Shown one piece after another: positions 6,678 to 14,558 of a stretch of DNA of 14,964 nucleotides. A model generated the notes under the pieces. The model saw only the letters and a program-made list of their open reading frames with translations, had not been told where the DNA came from and did not search any database. Every line of letters starts with the position of its first letter. Position 1 is the stretch's first letter. This DNA comes from DAOUBP01 sp034432655 (lineage in GTDB: Bacteria; Chloroflexota; Anaerolineae; CG2-30-64-16). The stretch is from contig DAOUBP010000072.1 of assembly GCA_034432655.1 (NCBI GenBank), forward strand, positions 1 through 14,964. Reading direction: 5' to 3'. A program made the translations under genes and the position numbers.

Positions 6678-7517
6678 GTGAGTATTGAGGAATTGTTGAA
6701 AGCCATGTTGGGCAGTGCCGGGCCGACGGGCAAAGGCGAACAGGGCGTCCCAAACCCGCTGGCCGATCTGCTGGGAGACATCCTGGGAGGCAGCCAGGAC
6801 CCGGCTGATCTGAGCGGGCTTTTAGGCGGCCCGTTGGGCGGCGGCGCAGATCAGGAGCAGGCTGGGATCGTCGAACAGACAGGCCTGCCCGCCGGCCTGA
6901 TCCAAAGTGCGCTGGCGCTGGTGGCCGGCAAGCTGCTGGCCGGCCGACGTGCGGGTGCAGGCCAGGTGGAGAGTGGGGTCGGCGGTGCCGTTTCGCTGGA
7001 GGGCCTGCTGGAGACCATGCGCAGCCAGGGCGCCGTCGAGGAGAACACGCTGCGCGCCAGCGGGTTGCCCCAGGAGCTGGCTGCCAAAACGGGGATTGAC
7101 CTGCCGAAAGCGATCCAGGCCATCCAGGCGATCCTGGCCCTGTTGACCGGCAAAAGCGCGGCCAAGGCCCCGCGGCGCCGCAGCACTGCCAAAAGCGCTG
7201 AAAAAGGCAGCTCAGCCAAACCCCGGTCTGCCGGTCGCAGTGCCACATCCAAAGCGAAAAGCGGGCAGGCGCCTGCGGGAACGAGCAAGTCATCGCGGGC
7301 CCAAAAGACCGATGAGGCTGCGCCTGCTACCCCGAAGAGGCGTTCGGGGACTGCCAAAACTGAGCAGCCTGCCACCAAACCCACGACCCGTTCGCGCAGC
7401 ACCAAGACCGAAGAGCCCGCCGCCAAACCGGCTACCCGCCCGCGCCGCACCAAGACCGAGGACAAGCCCAAGGAAGGGCTGGACGACCTGCTGGATAAGT
7501 GGAAGGTGACCGGATAA
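6678..7517 (+). CDS. Gly/Leu-rich protein with basic repeat tail (DUF937-like N-terminus), GTG start
   Basis: A 279-residue protein starting at GTG 6678; AAGGAGG at 6666-6672 fixes this start, and the overlapping ATG at 6676 runs straight into a stop. Residues 1-60 are rich in Gly, Leu and Asp (NPLADLLGDILGG), recalling DUF937-type bacterial proteins of unknown function. Residues about 60-160 contain possible helices. Residues about 160-265 form a disordered tail of Lys, Arg, Ala, Ser, Thr and Pro, similar in composition to histone H1-like tails. Two 16-residue repeats starting at K227 and K243 end it, with a third KTE at 259. The end (DDLLDKWKV) is acidic and amphipathic. Neither a signal peptide nor a membrane segment is seen. 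Nucleic-acid binding is a guess from charge only. It lies 36 bases after the PAP2 gene and is probably in the same operon. Confidence 0.8.
   Translation: MSIEELLKAMLGSAGPTGKGEQGVPNPLADLLGDILGGSQDPADLSGLLGGPLGGGADQEQAGIVEQTGLPAGLIQSALALVAGKLLAGRRAGAGQVESGVGGAVSLEGLLETMRSQGAVEENTLRASGLPQELAAKTGIDLPKAIQAIQAILALLTGKSAAKAPRRRSTAKSAEKGSSAKPRSAGRSATSKAKSGQAPAGTSKSSRAQKTDEAAPATPKRRSGTAKTEQPATKPTTRSRSTKTEEPAAKPATRPRRTKTEDKPKEGLDDLLDKWKVTG
7356..7451 (+). repeat. Two imperfect 48-base coding repeats in the basic tail
   Basis: The units start at K227 and K243: KTEQPATKPTTRSRST and KTEEPAAKPATRPRRT. A partial third begins KTED at 259. The period is exactly 16 residues. The protein sequence is better conserved than the DNA, so selection on the basic tail, not a fresh duplication, is likely. 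Confidence 0.7.
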
Positions 7518-7560
7518 CAGGCATCGCCCGGGCCGACGGCAACCGACGGCGACGCGCGCA

Positions 7561-9021
7561 TCAGGCGGCCGCGGCCGGCCCGATACGCAGCACATGCGCG
7601 GGTGCGGCCGGCAGGTCGGCCGGCAAGCGGACAACCAGATCGTCCCCGGATGGCGTCCACGTCAGGCCTGGCGGACCGCCCAAGACGGAGACAGCTGCCC
7701 CGGGCGGCACGGGCACGTTCTTCAGGACGAGCTCTCTCGCTCGCGGTGTTTCCAGCAGGATGGCGTACAGAATCTCCCCTCGCCGCGTGAAGCGCAGCGG
7801 GATGCCGTCGGCCGTCACACCCTCGGGCCGGACCCACGGCCGCGTGCCGTAGATCGCCTCGCCGTTGACCTTCAGCCACTCCCCCAGCGCGCGCAGCCGG
7901 CTGAGCTGCATCTCCGGGATGGTGCCGTCAGCCGTCGGTCCCACGTTGAGCAGCAGGTTGCCGTTCTTGCTCACGATGTCTATGAAAAGCCGCACCAGCG
8001 CGTCCGGCGCGATCATCTGTTCATCCGTCTCCTGCCGGTTATAGCCGAACGAATGGCCGATCCCGCGACAGGCCTCCCACTTATGTCGGGTGATCTGCCT
8101 GGCAGCCGTGTACTCCGGCGTCCGAAAATCGGCGTGGACGCCACCGGCCGACGCAGCCATGCCCCCTGATAGCTTCATCAGCCACGGCACCACCGTCTTG
8201 ATGAACCACAAGGTCGCCCGGTAGCGCGCGCTGCCCTCCTGTCCCAGGGCGAACTGCCCGAACCGGTCGTTGACAACGCCCTCTGGCACCGCATTGTAGT
8301 AATCGGCAAACAGCTTGTGCAGGTTGAGTCCAGGCGGGCACCCGATGTCGTTCCAGAGCACCGCCGGTTGGTAGCGCTCGATCAGCTCGCGCCAGTGCGC
8401 ATCAATATAAGCCGCATACGCAGGAGTGCGCGGGATGGCTGCGATCAGGTCGCCGAAATCTTGAATGGGCCGCGCGTCGAAGGTCCAGTCCAGCCCGCCG
8501 GAGTAATACAGCCCCAGGCGCAAGCCGCGCGCCCGCACGGCAGCGCTCAGCTCCCCCACCAGGTCCCGCTCGACCTGATAGCCCGGCTGCTGCGGGTTGG
8601 GATGGCGGCTGGGCCAGAGCAAAAAGCCATCGTGATGTTTGGTCACGAAGATCACGTAACGCGCGCCGGCCGCTGCGAAGACAGCAGCCCACGCGTGCGG
8701 GTCCCACCGCGCGCACGCCTGTTTGAAAAGCGGGATGAACGCCTCGTAGGGGAAATCCGCGCCGTAGGTCTGCCGGTGGTACTCCTGCGTGGGGCTGCCG
8801 GGGATGCGAAGGCTGTTGGCATACCACTCGGCGTAGGGGTTGTGGGCAAACCAGTAGCGCCAGCCGTGGCGCGAGGTCACCTGCGCCATCTCCCCGCTGA
8901 TCGGTGCCCAGCCGGGAACCGAGGCCGGCGTCCAATGCACGAAGATGCCGAGCTTGGCATCAGCGAACCACGCGGGCAACGGATGTGACCGCAACGAAGC
9001 CGCGACAGGTTCGTATACCAT
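7561..9021 (-). CDS. GH29 alpha-L-fucosidase, cytosolic
   Basis: A 486-residue glycoside hydrolase releasing L-fucose from fucosides with retention of configuration. Family GH29 landmarks run in order: FADAKLGIFVHW (19-30), FVTKHHDGFLLWPS (125-138, paired histidines H129-H130), YYSGGLDW (172-179) and VLWNDIG with the likely nucleophile D225 in WND. They continue with KNGNLLLNVGPTADG, the usual end of the barrel. A short beta-rich C-terminal region (about 400-486) follows. The acid/base residue is poorly conserved in this family and is not assigned. There is no signal peptide, so it should act in the cytosol on imported small fucosides. The start at 9021 has GGGAGGTGA upstream on the minus strand. 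It converges on the basic-tail gene (43-base gap) and is divergent from the sugar-uptake operon, whose substrate it may supply or share. Confidence 0.92.
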   Translation of the reverse strand: MVYEPVAASLRSHPLPAWFADAKLGIFVHWTPASVPGWAPISGEMAQVTSRHGWRYWFAHNPYAEWYANSLRIPGSPTQEYHRQTYGADFPYEAFIPLFKQACARWDPHAWAAVFAAAGARYVIFVTKHHDGFLLWPSRHPNPQQPGYQVERDLVGELSAAVRARGLRLGLYYSGGLDWTFDARPIQDFGDLIAAIPRTPAYAAYIDAHWRELIERYQPAVLWNDIGCPPGLNLHKLFADYYNAVPEGVVNDRFGQFALGQEGSARYRATLWFIKTVVPWLMKLSGGMAASAGGVHADFRTPEYTAARQITRHKWEACRGIGHSFGYNRQETDEQMIAPDALVRLFIDIVSKNGNLLLNVGPTADGTIPEMQLSRLRALGEWLKVNGEAIYGTRPWVRPEGVTADGIPLRFTRRGEILYAILLETPRARELVLKNVPVPPGAAVSVLGGPPGLTWTPSGDDLVVRLPADLPAAPAHVLRIGPAAAA

Positions 9022-9032
9022 ACGTCACCTCC

Positions 9033-9110
9033 CACACGCAGCACACAATATGCAACACGCAGCACGCCGTACGCCATACGCAGCACGCAGCACACAGCAC
9101 GCAACGCACA
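9033..9110. repeat. Degenerate short tandem repeat (CGCAGCACA-like units)
   Basis: About 78 bases built from variants of ACGCAGCAC, ACGCCATAC and ATGCAACAC, each 7-9 bases and imperfectly spaced. The run begins about six bases beyond the fucosidase ribosome binding site and ends at the predicted minus-strand -10. It therefore fills the fucosidase 5' leader. Both strands stay open across it, which creates repetitive spurious reading frames. Confidence 0.7.
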
Positions 9111-9139
9111 TTGTACCCCCAAACCCCCTCTCCCGTCCA
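9110..9139 (-). promoter_or_regulatory. Candidate promoter for the fucosidase
   Basis: On the minus strand, TACAAT (9115 to 9110) matches five of six -10 positions. TGGACG (9139 to 9134) matches four of six -35 positions, with an 18-base spacer. Transcription would start near 9103 and run through the tandem repeat into the gene. Confidence 0.4.
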
Positions 9140-9173
9140 GCTTAAAATTTCGCCCCCAGCGCCATTTCCCCTA

Positions 9174-9202
9174 TTGACAAATTTCAACAAGCATGATAGG
9201 CT
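9174..9202 (+). promoter_or_regulatory. Promoter of the regulator-transporter operon
   Basis: A consensus TTGACA (9174-9179), 17 bases, then TAGGCT (9197-9202) preceded by TGA, an extended -10 arrangement. Transcription would begin near 9209. The in-frame ATG at 9193 lies upstream of this and cannot be on the transcript, which supports the GTG start at 9259. TTGA-N6-TCAA (9174-9187) forms an inverted repeat over the -35, a plausible operator. Confidence 0.6.
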
Positions 9203-9235
9203 ACAACCAACAAAAATCCTCAAAAATCAACAAGC
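9184..9235 (+). promoter_or_regulatory. Direct-repeat operator candidate
   Basis: TCAACAAGC occurs at 9184-9192, inside the promoter spacer, and again at 9227-9235 in the leader. The copies are 43 bases apart, near four helical turns. CAAAAATC is also repeated ten bases apart (9211-9218, 9221-9228). DeoR-family regulators often bind repeated sites around their own promoters. Assignment to the regulator encoded next is inference. Confidence 0.35.
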
Positions 9236-9258
9236 CACAACAACCAGAAAGGCGTCCA

Positions 9259-10941
9259 GTGACGACGTTCGAGCGGCGACAGCGCATTCTCGCCTTGTTG
9301 CGTGAAAAGCCCGGGATCAAGGTCAGCGAGCTGGCCCAGAAGCTCAGCGTTTCCGAGGGTACCATCCGCAACGACCTGACCGCGCTGGAACAGAGCAACC
9401 AGCTTAAGCGCGTGCGCGGGGGCGCCGTCGTCCGTGAGCAACAACCGGTCAGCCATCCGTCCTTCGCCAGCCGCATGCAGGTGCGCAGCCAGGCCAAGGA
9501 GCATATCGCCCGGCGGGCCGCCGAGCTGGTGACAGACGGCGACGCGATCCTGCTGGACGCCAGCAGCACGGTCTACTACCTGGCGCAGTTCCTCCAAAAC
9601 CGGCGCAACCTCACTGTGGTGACCAACGGCATCGAAGTGGCCCGCGCATTGGCCAAAAACCCGTCCAACACCGTGATCCTGTTGGGCGGCGTGTTGAGCC
9701 CCGAAGGCACTTCGGTCACCGGGCTCCTCAGCGAGCAGATTCTGAAGGACCTGCACATCAAGACCGCATTCGTCTCCTGCTACGGCTTCTCCCTGGGCAT
9801 GGGGCTGACCGAGATTGACATCCACGAGGCCCAAATCAAGAGCCGCATGATCGCCTCGGCCGAGAAGGTGGTGGCGCTGATTGATTCCAGCAAGTTCGGC
9901 AGGGTTGATCTCACCCCCTTCGCACGCCTCGAACAGATTTCGCACATCTTCACCGACAACGAACTGCCGCCCGATTGGATCGAACAGCTACAACGCGCCT
10001 GCGTCCCGCTCACGCTGTGCGACGAGAAGACGATCGCCACCTTTGCGCCGTGCGACAAGCGGGGCGGCGGCTACAAGATCGGGTTCGCCAACCTGACCGA
10101 GCGGATGCCCTTTGCCGTTCAGGTGCGCCTGGGGCTGGAACAGGCCGCGGCCGCGCAGAAGAACGTCCAGCTCCTGATCCGCGACAACGACCTGGACCGC
10201 CAGCGCGCGCTGGAAAACGTGGAGTGGTTCATCGCCCAGGGCGTTGACCTGGTCATCGAGTACCAGATCGACGCGGAGGCCGGCAACGTCATCATGGACC
10301 GCTTCCGCCAGGCCGGCATCCCGGTGATCGCGGTGGACATCCCCCTGCCGGGCGCGATCTTCTTCGGCGCCGACAACTACCGGGCCGGCTTCATGGCCGG
10401 GGAGGGGCTGGGCCGCTGGATCCAGCAACATTGGGGGGGCCGGTTCGACCGCCTGATCTGCCTGCAGGACCTGCGCGCAGGTGCGACGCCCGCCGCGCGG
10501 CTGCAAGGGGGCCGGGACGGCCTGGCATCGGTGTTGGGCCCGTTTCCCGATGAATGCGTGGTGATGCTGCCCGCCGGCACGCTGCTGGAGCAGGCGCAGG
10601 CCGCGATGGCGGGATACCTGGCCGCACTGCCGATCGGTACACGGATCGCGCTCCTGGCCGTCAACGACGACGCCGCGCTGGGCGCGCTGGCCGCGTTCGA
10701 GGCGGCCGGCCGCCTGGACGAAGTGGTCGCTGTGGGACAGAACGCCGACCGGCTGGGCCGCGCCGCGCTGCAACGGCCCGATCTGCCCTTTGTCGGGTCC
10801 ACCAGCTACTCGCCGGAGACCTACGGAAGCCAACTGATTGATCTGGCGCTGAAGCTGCTGCGCGGCCAACCGGTGCCGCCGGCCGTTTACATCAAGCACA
10901 CTTTCGTCGCCAAAAGCACCCCAACCACAGGTGAGGCATGA
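9259..10941 (+). CDS. DeoR-family regulator fused to a sugar-binding-protein-like domain
   Basis: A 560-residue cytoplasmic protein. Residues 4-57 are a DeoR winged helix (TTFERRQRILALL, VSELAQKLSVSEGTIRNDL). Residues about 76-234 are the DeoR sensor domain: LLDASSTV 98-105, VTNG 121-124, LLGG 141-144, SSKFG 210-214. Residues about 271-550 are a type 1 periplasmic-binding-protein fold: YKIGFANLTERMPF, IRDNDLD 307-313, GADNYRAGFMAG 370-381, LAVNDDAALGALAAF 466-480. No signal peptide is present. DeoR proteins are usually about 250 residues with only the first two domains, so this carries a second potential ligand site. The GTG at 9259 is chosen because AGAAAGG precedes it by six bases, family homology begins there, and the upstream ATG at 9193 lies in the promoter. 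The stop overlaps the ATPase start (ATGA, 10938-10941). It likely represses this operon until a sugar or sugar phosphate binds. Confidence 0.88.
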   Translation: MTTFERRQRILALLREKPGIKVSELAQKLSVSEGTIRNDLTALEQSNQLKRVRGGAVVREQQPVSHPSFASRMQVRSQAKEHIARRAAELVTDGDAILLDASSTVYYLAQFLQNRRNLTVVTNGIEVARALAKNPSNTVILLGGVLSPEGTSVTGLLSEQILKDLHIKTAFVSCYGFSLGMGLTEIDIHEAQIKSRMIASAEKVVALIDSSKFGRVDLTPFARLEQISHIFTDNELPPDWIEQLQRACVPLTLCDEKTIATFAPCDKRGGGYKIGFANLTERMPFAVQVRLGLEQAAAAQKNVQLLIRDNDLDRQRALENVEWFIAQGVDLVIEYQIDAEAGNVIMDRFRQAGIPVIAVDIPLPGAIFFGADNYRAGFMAGEGLGRWIQQHWGGRFDRLICLQDLRAGATPAARLQGGRDGLASVLGPFPDECVVMLPAGTLLEQAQAAMAGYLAALPIGTRIALLAVNDDAALGALAAFEAAGRLDEVVAVGQNADRLGRAALQRPDLPFVGSTSYSPETYGSQLIDLALKLLRGQPVPPAVYIKHTFVAKSTPTTGEA

Positions 10942-12488
10942 ACGCACCTTCGACTACCCCGCCGATCGTCGAGATGAAGCACATCTCCAAACGCTTCGAC
11001 GCCACCCAGGCCCTGGACGACGTGTCACTGGCCCTCTACCCCGGTGAGGTCCACGCGGTGATCGGCGAGAACGGCGCTGGCAAATCCACCCTCGTCAAAA
11101 TCCTGACCGGCATCCACCGCCCCGACACCGGCGAGATATTGCTGGACGGCAGGCCTGTGCACATCCGCAACTCGCAGGAGGCGCAATCGCTGGGCATCGC
11201 GGCCATCTACCAGGAACCGATGGTCTTCCCGGACCTGAACGTGGCCGAGAACATCTTCATCAGCCATCGGGACCGCGGCCCCATCGTGCGCTGGAACAAA
11301 ATGTACGCCGATGCGGAAGCGATCCTGGACGAGCTGGGCGTGCACCTCAACGTGCGCATGCCGGCACGCGGCCTGACGTTGGCCGCACAACAGGCGGTGG
11401 AGATCGCCAAGGCCATCTCCCTGAAGGTGCGCGTGCTGATCATGGACGAGCCGACCGCGTCCCTGTCGCAGCACGAGGTGGCACAGCTCTTCAGGCTGGT
11501 GCGCTCGCTGTGTGCGCAGGGGGTCTCCATAGTCTTCATCGGCCATCGGCTGGAAGAGGTGTTCGCGCTGGCCGACCGCATCACCGTCCTGCGTGACGGC
11601 CGCTGGATCTCCACCCGGCCGCGCAGCGCAGTGACGCACGACATGGTCATCCGCGACATGGTGGGCCGCGAGATCAACGACTTCTTCGGTCGCAGTCAGC
11701 GGACGCGCGGGGCACTGCTCGCCTCGGTGCGCCATCTGGGCAAGGAAGGGGTCTTCCACGACATCAACTTCGAGGTTTACCGCGGAGAGGTGCTGGGCTT
11801 TGCCGGCCTCATCGGCTCCCGGCGCACCGACGTAGCCCTGGCCCTCTTCGGCATTGAGCCGGCGGACAGGGGGGAGATCATCTTCGAGGGCCGGCCGCGT
11901 CGTATCACGTCACCCGATGACGCGTTGCGGCTGGGTATTGCCTATTCGTCGGAGGATCGCCGCCAGTTGGGCCTGGTGATGCCCATGTCCATTGCCGCCA
12001 ACATCACGCTGCCCACGCTGCCGCGCTATCTGACGCGGCTTGGCCTGCTCAAACAAAACCAGGAGTTCGCGACGGCCGAGAAGTTCCGTCAGCGGCTGAG
12101 CATCCGCGCCCCCTCGGTCAAGACCGAGGTCGCCCGCCTCTCGGGCGGCAACCAGCAGAAAGTGATGCTCAGCAAATGGCTGAACACCGAGCCGAAGCTG
12201 CTGATCCTCGACGAGCCGACGCGCGGTATTGACGTGGGCGCGAAGGCTGAGGTGCATCAGATGATCAACGACTTAACCCAACAGGGGATTGCAGTGATCA
12301 TGATCTCCTCCGACCTGCCCGAAGTGCTGGGGGTAAGCGATCGGATCCTGGTCATGCGCGAGGGCCGGCAGATGGCAGTCTTCGACCGCTCGGAAGCCAC
12401 TGAGGAGAAGATCATGGCGGCAGCCATGGGCCACTACCGCCAGGCCCAGGCCATCGTGGAAGAACCAGAGCGAAAGGCGGCAAGATGA
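10938..12488 (+). CDS. Sugar ABC transporter ATPase with two nucleotide-binding domains (RbsA/RhaT-like)
   Basis: A 516-residue cytoplasmic protein with two ABC domains in tandem, typical of carbohydrate-uptake (CUT2) systems. Domain one has Walker A GENGAGKST (43-51), a degenerate signature LTLAAQQ (146-152) and Walker B LIMDEP with D170/E171. Domain two has a degenerate Walker A (GLIGSRRT, 290-297), an intact signature LSGGN (401-405) and Walker B LILDEP with D425/E426. Complementary degeneration of this kind is normal in RbsA-type proteins. The sequence DEPTASLSQHEV and the partnership with two non-identical permeases favour the rhamnose RhaT or autoinducer-2 LsrA branch over ribose RbsA (inference). 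Its start overlaps the regulator stop and its stop overlaps the first permease start. Confidence 0.93.
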   Translation: MNAPSTTPPIVEMKHISKRFDATQALDDVSLALYPGEVHAVIGENGAGKSTLVKILTGIHRPDTGEILLDGRPVHIRNSQEAQSLGIAAIYQEPMVFPDLNVAENIFISHRDRGPIVRWNKMYADAEAILDELGVHLNVRMPARGLTLAAQQAVEIAKAISLKVRVLIMDEPTASLSQHEVAQLFRLVRSLCAQGVSIVFIGHRLEEVFALADRITVLRDGRWISTRPRSAVTHDMVIRDMVGREINDFFGRSQRTRGALLASVRHLGKEGVFHDINFEVYRGEVLGFAGLIGSRRTDVALALFGIEPADRGEIIFEGRPRRITSPDDALRLGIAYSSEDRRQLGLVMPMSIAANITLPTLPRYLTRLGLLKQNQEFATAEKFRQRLSIRAPSVKTEVARLSGGNQQKVMLSKWLNTEPKLLILDEPTRGIDVGAKAEVHQMINDLTQQGIAVIMISSDLPEVLGVSDRILVMREGRQMAVFDRSEATEEKIMAAAMGHYRQAQAIVEEPERKAAR

Positions 12489-13549
12489 AAACGCTAATCC
12501 GTCGCTTCCGGCCGGAACAGATCCGGACGCTGTTTCTGATCGGCCTGCTCATCCTGGTGGTGGTCTTTTTCTCCAGCCAGATCCCAGGGTATTTCAACGC
12601 CCGCTTCGTCAACCGCCTCTCCACCAGCGTGGCAGTGGTTGCCGTGCTGGCCGTAGGCCAAACCCTGGTCTTCCTGACGCGCAACTTCGACCTGTCGCTG
12701 GGTTCCATCGTGGGCTTCACGGCCTACTTCGTGGGCCAGCAACTGTGGCATCACCCGGAGATCCCCCCGGTGGCCGCAGTGCTGCTGGCCATCGGGATCG
12801 GCATGTTGATGGGCAGCGTCAACGGCGTGTTGGTGGCCTACGGCCGGGTGCCTTCGATCATCACCACCATCAGCACCCTGGCCATCTACCGCTCTTTCCT
12901 GGTGGAATACTCCAACGCCATCCCCATCACCACCAACAACCTGCCGCGCTGGATCGTGAACCTATCGCGGATCAGCCTGCTCAACATCGGCGAGATCGAG
13001 TTTCGGATCCTGTTCGTCATGATGATCTCGGTGGTGATCCTGTTCCAGCTGGTGCTGACCTACCTGCCGTTCGGCCGGCGGCTGTACGCCATCGGCTCGA
13101 ACCCCGAGGCCGCCCGTATCGCCGGCTTCCCGGCGCAGCGTATGGTATTCCTGGCCTTCCTCACCAGCGGCGCCCTGGGCGGGCTGGCCGGCTTCATGTT
13201 CCTGGGCCGCTACGGCAACATCACGGTGTTAGCGGGCATTGGGCTGGAGTTCGCCTCCATCGCAGCAGTGGTAGTCGGCGGGGTCAGCAACGCGGGCGGC
13301 TCGGGCACGGTGTTCGGGGCGTTTCTGGGCGCCTTGCTGCTCGACCTGTTAGAGAACAGCCTCTTGCGTTGGCAGGTGGTCAGCGAATTCTGGCGGGACG
13401 CGATCCTGGGCATGTTGATCCTGTTGGCCGTCGCGCTGGACTTCGTCGTGTTCAACCGGCTGAAGAACCTGTGGGCCCGCGCCGGGCTGGAACTGCGCAG
13501 GGAAGATGACCGCCAGGATGAAACGGAGGTGACGTCCCATGCCGCCTAA
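12485..13549 (+). CDS. Sugar ABC transporter permease 1 (RbsC/RhaP-like)
   Basis: A 354-residue membrane protein with many hydrophobic segments. Family landmarks in order: TRNFDLSLGSIVG (the DLS-G element of CUT2 permeases), NGVLVAYGRVPSIITT, FGRRLYAIGSNPEAARIAG (the cytoplasmic coupling loop that meets the ATPase) and FASIAAVVVGGVSNAGGSGT near the C-terminus. It begins at ATG 12485, overlapping the ATPase stop by four bases. Its last eleven bases overlap permease 2. The two permeases should form a heterodimeric channel. A short charged tail (RREDDRQDETEV) follows the last membrane segment. Confidence 0.9.
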   Translation: MKTLIRRFRPEQIRTLFLIGLLILVVVFFSSQIPGYFNARFVNRLSTSVAVVAVLAVGQTLVFLTRNFDLSLGSIVGFTAYFVGQQLWHHPEIPPVAAVLLAIGIGMLMGSVNGVLVAYGRVPSIITTISTLAIYRSFLVEYSNAIPITTNNLPRWIVNLSRISLLNIGEIEFRILFVMMISVVILFQLVLTYLPFGRRLYAIGSNPEAARIAGFPAQRMVFLAFLTSGALGGLAGFMFLGRYGNITVLAGIGLEFASIAAVVVGGVSNAGGSGTVFGAFLGALLLDLLENSLLRWQVVSEFWRDAILGMLILLAVALDFVVFNRLKNLWARAGLELRREDDRQDETEVTSHAA

Positions 13550-14558
13550 ATCGGGCTTCCTCTCGTCCTTGTGGCGACGTCTGAAGAGCTGGGAAGGACT
13601 GCTGCTGGCGCTCTTGATCGGGATCATGATCATCAACAGCCTGCGCGCGCCCGGTTATCTCAGCGTCACCAACCAGATCAACCTGTTCATCCTGTCCATC
13701 GAGAAGGTGATCGTCGCCTTGACGATGACCTTCCTCATCATCAACGGCGAGATTGACCTTTCAGCCCCCTCTATCATGGGCCTGGCTGCGTGCATCGCTG
13801 CGTTCTTATTTGACCGTGGCATGGACTTTGGAACGGCGTTGCTGATCAGCATGTCGGTCGGGCTGGCGTGTGGGATCTTCAACGGCTTTTGGATTGCGAA
13901 AGTTGGGCTGAACTCCCTGGTGGTGACGCTGGCGATGTTGATCAGTTATCGCGGCATGGCGCGCATCTTCCTGGAGGACCGCTCCATCGGCAAGTTCCCG
14001 GAATGGTTCAATTACCTGGGGCAGCAAAACCTGATCGGGCCTTTCCCCTTCGCGCTGCTGGTCTTCCTGGTCTTGTTCGTCATCGCCCTGATCATCCTCC
14101 AGTTTTCAGGCTTCGGACGTTATGTCTACGTGATCGGTAACAACAAGCAGGTAGCGCGTTATTCCGGCGTCAAGGTGGCGCGCGTCAAATTCCTGCTTTA
14201 CATCGCGTCAGGGCTTGTCTCGGCGCTGGCCGGCCTGCTGCTGGCCGCGCGGTTGGGCGCAGTGCGGGGGGACATCGCCCTGGGATACGAGCTGGATATC
14301 ATCACCATGGCGCTGTTGGGCGGCGTCAGCATCTTCGGCGGCTCGGGCACCCTGTACGGGGTGTTCCTCTCCATCATGATCATCCTGAACGTGCGCAACG
14401 GGATGGGGCTGGCCGGCTTCTCCGGCCACTTTCAAACCGGTGTCATCGGCGGCTTGTTGATCCTCTCGGTCCTGGTGCCGAACCTGATCGGCGAGGCACG
14501 GACCGCCATCAACCGTCGGCGGCTGCAACGTACGCCCTCATCGCAGAGCACGCCATGA
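13539..14558 (+). CDS. Sugar ABC transporter permease 2 (RbsC/RhaQ-like)
   Basis: A 339-residue membrane protein homologous to, but clearly different from, the preceding permease. Landmarks: NGEIDLSAPSIMGLAA, GLNSLVVTLAMLISYRGMAR, GRYVYVIGNNKQVARYSGVK (coupling loop), then YELDIITMALLGGVSIFGGS. DRSIGKFPEWF after the third landmark and the tail GHFQTGVIGGLLILSVLVPN resemble RhaQ-type rhamnose permeases from memory, which is suggestive but not proof. GGAGG (13525-13529) lies nine bases before ATG 13539, inside the end of permease 1. A 123-base gap follows before the binding protein, the only sizeable gap in the operon. Confidence 0.9.
   Translation: MPPKSGFLSSLWRRLKSWEGLLLALLIGIMIINSLRAPGYLSVTNQINLFILSIEKVIVALTMTFLIINGEIDLSAPSIMGLAACIAAFLFDRGMDFGTALLISMSVGLACGIFNGFWIAKVGLNSLVVTLAMLISYRGMARIFLEDRSIGKFPEWFNYLGQQNLIGPFPFALLVFLVLFVIALIILQFSGFGRYVYVIGNNKQVARYSGVKVARVKFLLYIASGLVSALAGLLLAARLGAVRGDIALGYELDIITMALLGGVSIFGGSGTLYGVFLSIMIILNVRNGMGLAGFSGHFQTGVIGGLLILSVLVPNLIGEARTAINRRRLQRTPSSQSTP

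Noticed and set aside
7518..7560. Terminator between the convergent genes
   Set aside because: The 43-base gap has a direct repeat CCGACGGC but no stem followed by a T-run in either direction.
9033..9110. CRISPR-like array
   Set aside because: Units are only 7-9 bases, irregular and without unique spacers; no cas gene is present.
9193..9258. ATG at 9193 as the regulator start
   Set aside because: It lies within the predicted promoter, and its Asn/Gln/Lys-rich extension is absent from DeoR proteins. GTG 9259 has a ribosome binding site and begins the family homology.
8904..9305. 133-residue plus-strand frame across the divergent promoter region
   Set aside because: The protein is low-complexity (repeated HTQH, NTQH and similar) produced by the tandem repeat, and it overlaps two well-supported genes.
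9988..10947. 319-residue minus-strand frame under the regulator gene
   Set aside because: It is antisense to the binding-protein domain, which matches a known fold; the antisense product shows no motif.
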